This document shows positions 46,019-58,506 of a stretch of 64,000 nt of DNA, piece by piece. Source of the stretch: Cladochytrium replicatum (Eukaryota > Chytridiomycota > Chytridiomycetes > Cladochytriales > Cladochytriaceae); assembly GCA_025526935.1 (NCBI GenBank), contig JAHLKD010000081.1, positions 124,001 through 188,000 on the forward strand, written 5' to 3'. The notes beneath the pieces were generated by a model. It had not been told where the DNA came from and did not search any database. It was given only the letters and a program-made list of their open reading frames with translations. Position 1 is the stretch's first letter. The number at the start of each line of letters is the position of its first letter. The position numbers and the translations under genes were made by a program.

Positions 46019-48551
46019 ATGGATTCGGACGAAGTGGAGAGCACGAGGATGGAGAAGGGCCATGCACGTCTGGACAGCACAGAGGAACACCTATCACCGA
46101 ACGGAGGAAACATAACCATCGAAGCCTCCAGTATGGCATCTCCAAATACGCCTGCAGAAACTGCTGTTGTGGCAGAACACCATGAAACCACCCAGAACGG
46201 CACAAAAGAAGCAACAACATCAGCTTCCCAAAATCAGACTCCTCTCCCGATCACAGCAGGACTCCCTCCACGAGTGATGCCTGGAATATACCCTAACCAA
46301 GGTGAATGTTGCTGAGGCGGGCCCATTCGCAATGGTCATGAAGCATAATACTAAACTCCACTTTGCTCAGTCCCAGTGGTTTACCCTCAACTTGGCTTTT
46401 CACCAGCACTCACGTTCCCAACTCCTTTCTCCATCCAACCATATCCAACGTTTCCCGTACCTCTCACACCTGTCGTATACCCTGCAACGCAGCCCTTCCG
46501 GCCTCCAGCTCCACAATCTCCGACTCCTATAACATCTCTCACACAGGATCAAAGAGATCGATTAGAACAAGCGAAGAAGTACGCAAAGGAGATAACCGCC
46601 CAGGTACCCAACGCGTGTGATCCTCTTATTGCAAGCTAGCTTAACCCACATCCTCAAAGCTCTTAGGTCAGAAAGCCATTGCAGCAGCCTTCTCCTCCCT
46701 TCCCGCATCATCGCCAACCGCAGCCTCCCTAGTGCTCGGCGCAGAAGGCCGCTCCATCGCCGTGCTATCTCGAATCTATGTGGGTTCGATCAATTTTGAA
46801 CTCACCGACAACGACATCCGCCAGGTTTTTTCCGAATTCGGCAGCGTGAAGGCCGTCAGCATGACCATGGACGCGACCACCGGAAAGCACAAAGGTTACT
46901 GCTTTGTGGAGTACGATTTTCCCGAGGCGGCACAGATGGCGCTCGAGACGATGAACGGGTTCGAACTTGGTGGAAGGTATGTTGCAATTTTTTTCTACAT
47001 CGGGGAGGGTGTTTAGATATGGAGGAGGATGGTTGAACCCCACAACGCAAAACGTCGCATCGCCGTAACGGTTCTTGGAATCTCTCTCTCTTTTTCTATT
47101 TCTTTCTTTTCGCTCAGAGCCAGATGATACAAACACTTTTGCACAAACCCCCATTTCAAATAACGCAACGTGCATACATCTGCCTCGTGAAACCAAGACC
47201 CGTTTCGGAGCGTTAATCCTGCGACTCTGCGACGACACCAACGCAACTAGCAGAACGCCAGTTGCAGGAGTGGGGAATTGACACAGAAATTGCATAACCA
47301 ACCACAACTCCTCGTAGGCAGTTGAAGGTGGGGCGTCCCAACAACTACAGCATTTCGATACTGCAGACTCTTCCGCCTGCTCCACCAAATCGGATCTATG
47401 TCTCCAACATCCACGAGGTAGTTTCAGAGGATAACGTAGAGGAGATCTTTAAGGCGTTTGGTGATATAAAGAAATGCTCTCTTCTCGTAAGTTATCATCC
47501 AACTTGGTCGTTTTGGTTTCCACGCACGGGCTGAATCGCACTTCTTTCAAAAAAGCCTGATCCGCTGACAAGGAAACATCAAGGATGCGGGTGCGTTCAC
47601 CCAATGAGTTTTTCAACTGCCGATTAACTCATCAATTTTGCCAGCTACATTGAGTTCACTGACGAAACCGCTGCGACAACCGCAGTCGAAGCAATGAACC
47701 AGTTCCCACTCGGTGGCATCCGTCTGCATGTCCGAAAAGTCGTCGTGGGCGGCAAAATGCCAGAGGGCATGGCCAGTATCGCCAACTTGCCTCCCGTCGA
47801 GGATGCAGTCCTGCGAGCGAACGCCGTTGTCCACGCAGCGCAAGGTTCCGCCGCTGGAGGATTCAGAGCATTACCGAAAAACGTAGTCAATGTCGTGAAT
47901 AACATTGGTAACGTACAACAACATTGCGATATCAGTTATTTTGCACTGAATTTGATATTATGGAAGCTGTTAAGGCCGGCTCTGCGGTGAGACTTCCGTC
48001 GGGGCTCGCGTCGACAATTCAGCGTGTGAATGAGGAGAGCGTGAGCCTCGAGGAGAACATGTACGTCGCTGGATCATCGCAGCGCTACGCGTTGATGCAA
48101 AAGCTCCAACGTCGAGAGGATTTGGTGAGATCACCCATGCTTGTTTGTCCAACTTCAGCATATCTTATTGTGGCTTGACGACGTTCATTGTGTAGGCATC
48201 GAATGTGATTGTACTGCGGAACATGGTCACCCCTGATGAGATTGATGAGGATCTCCAAGGCGAAATTTCGGGAGAGTGCTCAAAGTTTGGCGCAGTCCTC
48301 AAAGTCGCGATCCACGCCCTGGACGGTGCGAAGACAGCACAAGATGTATCGATATATGTGCAATTTCAAGCGGCTCCCTGTACGTTACTGGCAACGTTGA
48401 TCGCCATGGATCTCACACAAACCTCACATTTGCAGCCGCAGAGAAGGCTGTCGCTGGTCTGAATGGTAGGTGGTTTTCTGGGAAGATGATTCAAGCTCAG
48501 ATATCCGACGTGAAGACATTTGAGGGGATATTGGAGAAGTTAGGAGCATAA
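46019..48551 (+). CDS. PUF60: PUF60-like splicing factor with three RRM domains (last is a UHM)
   Basis: Nine exons: 46019-46301, 46371-46603, 46672-46976, 47318-47486, 47556-47590, 47645-47907, 47967-48124, 48196-48379, 48436-48551 (1746 nt, 581 residues). An N-terminal disordered part (Ser/Thr/Pro-rich) ends in a helix, [23 protein letters not shown]1 has [20 protein letters not shown] and [16 protein letters not shown]2 has [20 protein letters not shown] and [14 protein letters not shown]3 has [20 protein letters not shown] and [18 protein letters not shown]; the Arg-Trp-Phe corresponds to the RxF motif of U2AF-homology domains that bind ULM peptides. PUF60 binds polypyrimidine tracts and helps U2 snRNP recruitment. 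The start is the first in-frame ATG in a tight divergent promoter, so the N-terminus is the least certain part. Confidence 0.92.
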
Positions 48552-48706
48552 TGGACAAGCTTGAGTAGTGCTCATGTGCACAGTGTTTTGCGGTGTCAAT
48601 ATTTCTACACTTTAATGTTTGCGATGAGGCTGAAACTTTCGAAAAATTTGCGAAGCGACTGTGCCGCCGAGCTGTGCTTTTGGACACAATTCAAATTTAG
48701 ACAAGA

Positions 48707-49886
<1,180 letters not shown>

Positions 49887-50184
49887 TTGGTAGTTGGGGC
49901 CTTGGTTGGTGTGAAACCCATTGCGCTCTTCGTTCGCGCTATTCTCTTCGTCCATCTTGGGCTGTTTCCACTAATGTTGATGCTGAGTTTCTTATTCATA
50001 TGTGATTAACTGCTTAACACGAGTTTACAACTGACCTTCACGCTGACTTGAAGTCACCGTCCTCACCAGTCAAGTAGTTACACACAACAATACAACAATA
50101 CGTGTTGGCCACAAAAAATACACACGGCAACGAAACAACTTCAACAGGAAATGAAACAAGCACAAAAGTAAAGCAATATTCGTA

Positions 50185-50945
50185 ATTCCATACAACATCG
50201 CGGTGATCGGACGCAGCATTGGCAAGCGTATGGCAATGAAGTTTTGAGGCAGTCGCCCTGAAGAACAGTTGTCCCCACATGGTAATAAACCCCGCACGCT
50301 ACGCAGTCTGAATTGGTCCCTCAGCACCTCGGGAATTGCCAGAACATTGGCTGGCAAAGATAACATTGAAATATTTGATGATGTGGGTCGGCTGCTCTTA
50401 TATAATGATCTTCGTTAGGCTAATGGAGTAAATTTGCCAGTCACTCTACCTACAACGCCGTGCAATTACGGTAAGAGAGAGTTACGTTCGCGTCTGCGTA
50501 GATTTTTATAAGCTGACTTGGCTCTATCTGGAGAAGCTCGTCGCTACCTGACAATATCAGCATTGGTGTATCTTACTTTATCACCATCCACAACCCGGGT
50601 GACCGTTCCAAACATCGAATATCAGATCGTTGACGCCATATAACACACAAGGCGAGAGCTCGTTGCGTATTGCTGTTGCAGGCAGCAAAATAGCTGTCGA
50701 GTTGTGTTCGCCACTGATTCATGGTCAGAAACTTAATGATCCAAAGCACTTTCAGCTTGGCGGCAAGAGGACAGCTTTGGCCTTGATCAAATGGGGATTC
50801 CAGAAGCGTTTCGTGAGCTTGCCACAGTGTAACGGAAGAGCGAATTAAACAAACTTGCACTTGTTTTCTTGGAACTGTCGTTGGAGCAAGTGACAAAACT
50901 TGAAACGTTTGATGAGCACATTGTTGATCGTGCGTTCGGTATTTA
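50185..50945 (+). pseudogene. Decayed tandem copy of the aldo-keto reductase
   Basis: The plus strand repeats the neighbour in order: HWQAYGNEVL (50215-50245, matching VWQAYGDEVV), remnants of the third and fourth exons near 50370-50480, then TPYNTQGES, CSPLIHGQKLNDPKHFQLGG, LIKWGFQKRFVSLPQ (50630-50830) and LETFDEHIVD (50895-50935). Deletions of one to several bases and multiple stops break every exon. The catalytic Tyr and Lys exons are not recognisable. Confidence 0.85.
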
Positions 50946-51182
50946 TTGATGTCGATCTTTTCTGAACTGGATGTTTCTCATTCGTTCGAAGCCCACATTC
51001 CATCCGTGGCGGTCAGATGGGACAGGGTCCATTTATTCACCACCGAAAACATTTTCAGATCATTATGCGAGCCTCACCGTTTAGTATAAATATGTCATGT
51101 TGGAAATGTAATGCCGCTGAACATTGCCATCTACCCCTCACAAGCCAAACGCAAATTGAAACACCGATTCCCGAAAACTAGA

Positions 51183-52462
51183 TCACTTCTTCTTCACCGA
51201 AAGAAGCTTGACTTCAAAGTGCAAAGTAGAGTTGGGCGGGATCTCAGGGGGTGCACCGCGTGATCCGTAAGCAAGAGCCGGAGGAATAGTGAGCTTGCGC
51301 TTCGAGCCAACGGTCATACCACTGAAAATAGTGGATCAGATTCCCTTTCAACTGCCAAGACAATGCAGCACTTACTCCAATCCCATATCCCAGCCCTTGA
51401 TCACCTCACCCTTGCCGACAGTGAAGCTCAAAGGTTGACCCTTAACGTTGGAGTCGAACACCTTGCCGTTGCTCAGTTTTCCAATGTAGCGCACAGCAAC
51501 TGTCGAGCCCTTCTTCGCCTTCGGGCCATTTCCGGTCTCCACGTCCTCAACCACCAAACCAGAGGGAAGGGTCCTCACGTTGTCGCCCTCCTTCTTTGAC
51601 TCCTTGGCAGCCTGCTGCTCCTTCTTTTCCTGCTTCTTTTCCTTCTGTTTCTGCTCTTTCGGGGCTTCCTGCTTAGCAGCAGCCTTGTCGATCTCAAACT
51701 TAACTTTCTTGGCCGAAGGCTCCTTCTCTCCGTTCTTTCGCTTTGAGCCAGCCTTCGGAGCCACCTCCACTTCCGCCTCGTCTTCATCGTCTTCGTCGTC
51801 GTCCTCCTCCATCGCTTCGCCGTTAACGAGTTTTGCCAGAAGCTCTTCATCATATTCTGCTCCCTCCTCATCTTCATCATCCTCGTCCTCCTCGCCCTCA
51901 TCATCCATGTCATCACCACCTATGTTATGAGGTAATGAGTAAGCAGAGCAAAACATGTTGGATGTTCTACGCGTACCGTCCATAAGGGCTGTGTCCACGT
52001 AGTGGAAGCCAGTGAGGTGAACAGCGGCATCACCGACGGCCTGGAGGCTGATCTCCTCTCCTTCGCTGAAGTAAATCTCGAGAGGCTGGTTCTCGGTGTG
52101 ACCAGACTGAAGCGTGCACAGGTTGAAGGTCGAATCTTCGACTGTAACCTGAACGATCACGGGCTTGTTGCTGTTGCCCTTCTTGGCAAGAGTAGCCTGA
52201 TCACATTAAATAATAAGCAACTGAGTTACGGGAGATCAAAACCATAAATGCCATACCATCGAGATGCGGAAGTCGGACTCCACAACTTGAGAATAGCTCT
52301 TGTTGGGCTCAAGGACCAGACCTGGGAGTGAAAGTGATGAGTCTTTGTGCGACAAAATGGCAGGCACAAGCGAGAACACGTGGTAGTACATCCAGAAATA
52401 GTCCAGGAAATGCTATGCCCGTTGGTTCAATACTCACCCCAGAAGCTAAGCGGAGAGACCAT
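51183..52462 (-). CDS. Nucleolar FKBP-type peptidyl-prolyl isomerase (FPR3/FPR4, FKBP39 type)
   Basis: Starts at 52462 with [20 protein letters not shown] after joining across the first intron. The order is nucleoplasmin-like domain ([28 protein letters not shown]), a long acidic tract (51800-51930), a Lys-rich basic tract ([15 protein letters not shown]) and a C-terminal FKBP domain ([58 protein letters not shown]). The last exon ends VKLLSVKKK. The drug-binding/catalytic residues Tyr, Phe, Val-Ile and Trp of FKBP are in place. Such proteins act as histone chaperones and proline isomerases on histone tails in the nucleolus. Confidence 0.92.
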
Positions 52463-52582
52463 CTTTGTTGAGGTTGTTTTTGTTGTGCGTGTGAGAAAAC
52501 ACAGAAAAGACCGTCTCAAGCCACGACCACCAAACAACCCAATAATGGCAATATTTCGAAAAATTAAAATTATTCGATTGTA

Positions 52583-53270
52583 ATGGCGACGTTCTCACAA
52601 ATAGTGGCGATCCTGTTGGTCACGTCGTTCTTATTGGCCTATGTAACAGCAATGTTTGGATCACAACAGACCATTATTTTAGTTTAGGGTTGGGAATCGC
52701 GGGAGTGACTTGATCCACTGCCCTGAATATCAACATCATCCCTGCTGTTCGTATTATAGATGAGGGAGTGATGGTCAAGTTACCAGTGTTTGTGCCGACG
52801 TCTGGTGACAAAGTACTGGTGGTGAACTCGGAGCTTATTGCAGAGATAATTCCGAAATTGATTGCAAGCATGAATTTCCAACCCGAGAAAGATCTTGTTC
52901 CGTTCCCGTATGCAAAACACGGGAAATCGTGAGATAACACCACTTCAATCACAATCACGGCAGGTCGCTCATTTGAGTTCTCGTTTGCACACTTCATCAT
53001 AGTCCCAAAAAACCTCCTGCATGACACGCGAACTTCAGAATCTGGCCATGCAGCCCACTCGATTTTAGGGACCTTTACTCCTAATCTGCAGCTCGGCGGT
53101 TCGACTTCCACATCGAGAGCCTTGGAACCCATACAGCTCAACTTACAATTCAAAACCTTCTTAAAAATATTGAACCGACAAAGAAAAGTACGCTCGGCCC
53201 AACAAAGTTCCAGAACTAGCATCCAGAACAAAGGCCCTGCAAATAATGGACTTGGCTGACAAATAAAAGG
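52583..53270 (+). pseudogene. Possible decayed signal-anchor protein (uncertain strand)
   Basis: On the plus strand, ATG 52583 opens MATFSQIVAILLVTSFLLAY, a strong hydrophobic start, followed after stops by INIIPAVRIIDEGVMVKLPV, GDKVLVVNSELIAEIIPKLI, FPYAKHGKS and, after a TGA, RSFEFSFAHFIIVPKNLL and ALEPIQLNLQFK. The beta-rich spacing looks like a LEA/immunoglobulin-like domain. On the minus strand a 303-residue frame (53585-52674) is open over the same sequence but its content looks less protein-like. I cannot tell which, if either, is expressed. Confidence 0.3.
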
Positions 53271-53585
53271 CCAGTAGGATGCTTTTTGGATGGGTCGTAG
53301 CCGGCTGGACGGGAATATAGCAAGAATCAAAGGTCTGTGTCTGGTTGATGTTTTGTAAATGTGATTTGTTGAATGACTTAGCGGTACACCGGTGTTGTGT
53401 TGAGGTAAACCAGCGAACGGAGGTACTGGACCTGTCGTGGTGTCAGCGATCGCTGGTAAAGCTGGGTTATCTGTTGCATAACCGGATTGGCAGGAGCATA
53501 GCACTCCTGAACGGCGTGAAGATGGTTGGACATTTTGCTGACTGATCTCTTCCAAAGTTTGCTGGTTTCTGTAGTTCAGTGCCAC

Positions 53586-54449
53586 GTTTGCGTTTGCTGG
53601 TGTTAATTAGATTGCTCTCCGTTACGGTTAACATTAATCTAAAATATACAAGACAATCGCTCGCATATTGTCATAGACATTACCCGTGCTCGTGTTGTTT
53701 GATATTCCACCCCTTTATTTCGTATCCGCGATAGGGATTTTGCCTCGAATAGCTCCTGCGGATACTCTAAACCAGATCTTTCATGGTTTGGTTTGACGCC
53801 AAAGCTGATTGGCAGATGCCGAACAGAGGATGGCTGATTTTTACCAGTGTAAACTCTACGTGCCTTCTCTGTCAACCTTCAATTGGACATTTTGCGCTGA
53901 CAGACGGATTCTCCTCTGCTGCAAAATATTAATCGCCTTCGTCCGCTTGTTCATAACTTTGGGGGGGCACAGTAAGGGTAATCTGTTCGATGAATTTCTA
54001 GTCCAGAAGATTGCATAAAGAGTACTGACCAGCGATGTGCTTGAAAGCATCATTCGGAATCAGCTTCCTCTTCAGATCTTTCGACCTAGCATGTTATGGC
54101 AAGGAAGCTTCGAATCACGAATCACAAATCCAAGAATAAACCAAAAACAGTAACATCACATGGCAAATGTAAACTCTTTCGCCGCATATCCTTAAGAAAC
54201 GTGATATTGCCGATTTGAAGTTGTGCGGCGATTTGCGAGCCCGCCCATTCCACTTCCAATTAGCCGATCCAGGATCGATCTTCACTTTATTCGAATTCGG
54301 GAGGAGGAATTGAATTTAAGCAATGAATTATTCTTGGCTCGACTATTATCGCACGGAATCCATTATCACTCTTTCACTCTTTCGTTCTGCTTGGTCATTT
54401 CAAGTATCAAAGGTGAAAATCCGATCCTAATACTGCAAATGTTGATTGG
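53586..54449. other. No recognised gene
   Basis: Short frames on both strands (53639-53875 minus, 53809-54018 plus) lack recognisable domains. A run of G near 53961 and AT-rich sequence elsewhere. Confidence 0.4.
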
Positions 54450-55010
54450 CGTTCAACGACGTGATGGAAGGGAAACCAAACCGTGCAAAGAACTTGTTGA
54501 AATCAAGAGTCTTCTCACGTTGTTAAACCCCAATCTCTTGTCCACAATTTCAAATTTTTTCTGTGCATTGCAGATTCCAGTCGGATCAAACTCGATTTTT
54601 TGCCTTCGATCCATAGAGCACCCGATAAACAAGAGTACCATTGGATCTGTTCAATACTACGCGCCATTTTGTTCCGTGAAAGTGGTAGATCCAGCAAGTT
54701 CGGCCGTGACCAACGTCCAAATTGCTCCACGACTTTCTGGATGACTCAACTCTCCCCAGCAAGATCTGCGCTGTGTTTACAGCTTTTTCATGTGTATATC
54801 TGGTTCCTCGCAAGAGCAATTGATCGAAAAGTGTGACCTCAGGATCTGTCCAGACAGTCGGATGCTGGTCACGCAAAAAGTTCTGGATGATCGCGCTATT
54901 GTCCGGTTCACAGACGCCGCTAGATGCCGCTTGATAAGGCCAGGTAGGAAGAACGGGTCATCTACGAAAATATTGAACTCATGCTCTCAGTCCTTCGCGG
55001 CGTCATGATG
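54450..55010 (-). pseudogene. Broken unidentified gene
   Basis: Minus-strand segments that look coding occur in alternate frames: FNIFVDDPFFLPGLIKRHLA (about 54990-54925), DQHPTVWTDPEVTLFDQLLL and TRYTHEKAVNTAQ (54876-54775), then DRRQKIEFDPTGICNAQ with KKFEIVDKRLGFNNVRRLL (54615-54500). The family is not recognised and frame changes separate the parts. Confidence 0.3.
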
Positions 55011-56390
55011 GGATGGCGATCATGCCATGTTCTATTTCATCGATCCCTAATATAGCGATCTGGTTTAAAGAACAGCTGCAGTTGAAAGAAGAGAACCAGC
55101 GTGGGTTTCAGCTTCTTCGTTGACGGTGAGTGTGTGCTACTTTTACTGCCTAAAAAATCTTGGAACCCTGATATAAAGGTCCGGGAACTCGCGTTGTTTA
55201 GAGAGATGACGAGCAAACCAAAACATGCACGTAAAGAGGTTGCACCACTACCCACCAAGGATCGAAGTTCAACACAGATCAATTGACATGTAACTTAAAA
55301 AGTAATCATTTCAACTTGCACACAGAATTGAAGATCACAATTAAGGAGAGCTGACGACAAACTGTTCGTTCCTGTCACTGGAATGGCAATCCCATCACAA
55401 GAGGTTGCACTGCACCTGATCTCACAGCATACTTCTTTGTTCAGACAGTCCATGAAAAAGAGTGTAAGCACACATATCAATGTTCGTGAAGCAGAGGGCA
55501 GCACCAGAATCAGCACAATTGTACCCACCTATGACTTTTTTTCATCTGTGTAATCTGGAGAAACAACAAAATGCGCTTTTGGCATCTTCAATGTGCATAT
55601 ACTTTGTCAATATGCATTGTAGCGCAGTGCGGACACCGGCAATCGATTGAGTTACATCGTCTTCGAATCCAGGATCACCCCGGTTGCCAAAAACTGGCTG
55701 AGAAAATTAACCTTCCCACAATTTTTTATCGTGAGTATCACATAAACGAGACACTGTAGAGCTTTGGAGACAACAGCAATCAATTTGCACAATCTGTTTT
55801 GGTATTGCAGTGGCACAACATGCTTGTTTCACTGCATGAAGGATGAGGCATTTGATCCCTGCCCAGAGTCAATGCAGTTGACCCCACGACAAAGGCATGA
55901 GTGTCTGGATTTTGTGGCATTCCTGGGCACCTGCACAGTACAGCAACCTTTGGCTGCCTATTGCTATTTTCTATGGAATGTGTGTGGGCTTGAGTTTCCG
56001 ATAGCTCAGTTGTGATGACAGACCTGAGTCTGGGACTTATGCTTGCCGCCTCTGCAGTCAAGACAGACCCGGCATCTATGAATTATGCTCACTTCTGGGC
56101 TGTGTTCATCTTTTCAACCATACCTGATGAGAAATGTTGCCATTCGATGGCTGGATGGATAGAGTCAGGGAGTTACATGGCTGGAACTTATAAGAATATT
56201 GATGGCATGGACTTAGTTACCAATGGACACAAGCCTGAAAGAATGTATAGCTTATTGCGAAGACGAGTTAGAATTGAAGAATTTGGGATCGATGTGATGG
56301 TGGACAATTAGAATCCTTCCCTGTCTTTCAGGGCATGCCAATAGTTTGTTTTCAACAATCAGCATGAGTCCAACATTCCATATCCACTGG
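55011..56390. other. Repeat-rich region with unassigned frames
   Basis: Frames of 60-100 residues on the plus strand (55571-55759, 55764-56015, 56012-56311) lie in a row just upstream of the hAT transposase and may belong to the same or another mobile element. None has a recognised domain. A possible Cys/His-rich stretch (HCMKDEAFDPCPESM) is not a clear BED finger. Confidence 0.35.
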
Positions 56391-56639
56391 TTCCGCAATA
56401 CTGTGGCTCAACATGTCAAGATTCAGAGGCTGGAGGAGTGACGGATTGGAGCAAGGGCTCCACTCATTGGATCAGCACAACACATCTTTATTGAGTGAAA
56501 CATCCACACCAAGTTGGACAGACTTGCAAATGCTTTTGGTGGCAAAAACAGTGGAGTTGTCTGAATGGGGAGCAGTGCTGGCAGATCGGCAAGGACGCCG
56601 GCCAAGATAGCGCCTAGCATGAAGGCGTCGCCATGGCTA

Positions 56640-57923
56640 ATTAGCTTGTCAAATGTCTGGAGGAATTTGGCATGCTATCCGTGAACTCTTATTGTGCATT
56701 ACAACTGACAATGGTTCAAACAACTTTACCATGTCAATGACTCTGGCGTTAATGTCAAAAACTTTCTTCGACGGCAGGTCAAAGGATCAGGTCTTCCCCA
56801 AAACGACGAAGCTCATTTATTGATTCGTGTCGATTTGTGAAACTGGTTCCTCTATTACCAATTATCGATGTGACAACTCACTGGAATAGCACGTTCCAAA
56901 CGATCCTTTCAGCTACGAGAGGCAACGGACAAAATATGCAGGATTGAAGATTCTTCGAAAGATTGGTCAATAAATGCAAAGCAATGGGAGGTCCTACAGA
57001 AGATCCAGAATGGTTTGAGTGTTTTCGAGGTAAAATCAAAGGCAATCAAGGGGTCTAGATATCCAACACTTCCGCTTGTTATTCCATTTTACAAATATCT
57101 TATCGATCAACTACAGGACCTAGAGGAGGCAGAACTGGATGAAACTTTCAGCAAAGCATTTCAACATGCACTTAACAAGCTGAGAATATATTACTCAATT
57201 GCTAAGAGCCCATGTTTAGCAGTTGCTACGGTACTCGATCCTCGTTTTAAGGATCAATATTATCGATTTTCAAAACCTTGGGAGAAGGTGTAGGAAGGGA
57301 TCAGGTCACCCTAGTGCGGAAAGTCTGGGACAAATCATATAAGTCACAGAAAATCAAGAACAGTAGTGCCGATGTTTTTGGAAACACACCAGAACGTCGA
57401 CACGATTCGAGCAGAGCTTCCGGTGATAGACACAAAAAACAGACGCTGAAAATTGAGAGCCATTAGATCCATTTTCATCTGGCAAGAAGAGATTCCTGAG
57501 GAAAAAGATGAACTGGATCGCTATCTTGGCGATCAGGTACTCCGCGGTATTGATTCTGATGGGAAGCCAATCAATATTATGGACTGGTGGAAGACCGTTG
57601 GAAGTGTGAACTTTCCAGCCCTAAGCCAGATGGCAGTGGACTATTTAGGAATACCAGCAACAAGCGCTCCAGTCGAACAAAAGTTTTCGGCCGGGGTTGA
57701 TTTGGTACCTGCAACTCGCAATCGCCTTGCTCCAAGAACAATAAATGCGTTGATGTGCTGTCATGACTGGTTGCATCAATTGAGTGCTGAAGAACCGTTC
57801 AAAAATGATTCCCTAGATTCAAAAAGTGATGTTAGTGAGGATTTTGCAAAGGTGCATAATTTTGGCAAGGATTTTGATGTCGTTTTAGAGCTGGAGGCAA
57901 CTGATGATAACCCAATCTTTTAA
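56640..57923 (+). mobile_element. hAT-superfamily transposase, decayed
   Basis: Conserved hAT blocks occur in order: ITTDNGSNNFTMSM (56698-56740), IIDVTTHWNSTFQTI (56860-56905), then after a shift DWSINAKQWEVLQKIQ, RYPTLPLVIPFYKYLIDQL, KLRIYYSIAKSPCLAVATVL with DPRFKDQYY (57175-57260). After a stop at 57290 and a shift comes the hATC dimerisation domain: DELDRYLGD, INIMDWWKTVGSVNFPALSQ with MAVDYLGIPATSAPVEQKFS and RNRLAPRTINALMCCHDWL (57510-57775). The frame ends at 57923. The N-terminal BED-type finger was not found. Premature stops make it non-functional, though an active copy elsewhere could move it if its ends are intact. Confidence 0.85.
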
Positions 57924-57954
57924 ATATAAATTGTTGTTTAGCTGTTCATCTGTT

Positions 57955-58290
57955 GAAGTACCGCCCAGGAGTTGAGAAAGTGTCCGTGTGGACAGAATCC
58001 TATTGCGAGTAGTAACTTGTAGAGAGGTTAGTTGTACTTGATAGAGATCAGTAAAGTACCGTCTATGAGTTGAGAAAGTGTCCGGGCGGACAGAATCTTA
58101 TTGCTAGTAACATTGATAGAGAGGTTAGTTGTATTGGGTAGAGATCACTGAAGTACCGTCAATGAGTTAAGAAAGTGTCCAGGTGGACAGAATCCTTTTG
58201 CTAGTAGTATTTGTAGAGAGGTTAGCTATACCTGATAGAGATTACTGAAGTACCATTAATACGTTGAGAAAGTGTCCGCGTGGACAGAAT
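57955..58290. repeat. 97-98-bp tandem repeat, about 3.5 copies, each with a small hairpin
   Basis: The landmark GTTGAGAAAGTGTCC recurs at 57971, 58069, 58166 and 58263. Each unit contains TGTCC, 4 bases, GGACA, an inverted repeat able to form a hairpin, and a shared GAAGTACC block. It starts about 30 bp after the hAT transposase stop, as expected of subterminal repeats. Confidence 0.85.
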
Positions 58291-58506
58291 CTGGGAGACT
58301 GAGTGTCACTGTGTCTGGGTAGACAGTTTCTTCCCTAGCTTATTATTATGTTCAGATTGGGTAGGAAACTATAGGTATAGTGTCAGGGAAGTATTATAGC
58401 ATACATTCCTTTACCATTCCGGCTAAGACGCCGCGCCTGTATCTTCCCACGATTTACATTACCAACACCATCCCTCGATCTTCCCACCACATACATTACC
58501 AACACC

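Noticed and set aside
45825-46115. 96-residue plus-strand frame overlapping PPIL1 and the PUF60 start
   Set aside because: Antisense to a PPIL1 exon and out of frame with PUF60; at most its last part is an uORF.
51580-51930. 116-residue Ser/Phe-rich plus-strand frame
   Set aside because: Mirror of the acidic and Lys-rich tracts of the nucleolar FKBP; poly-Ser arises from GAC/GAG runs on the other strand.
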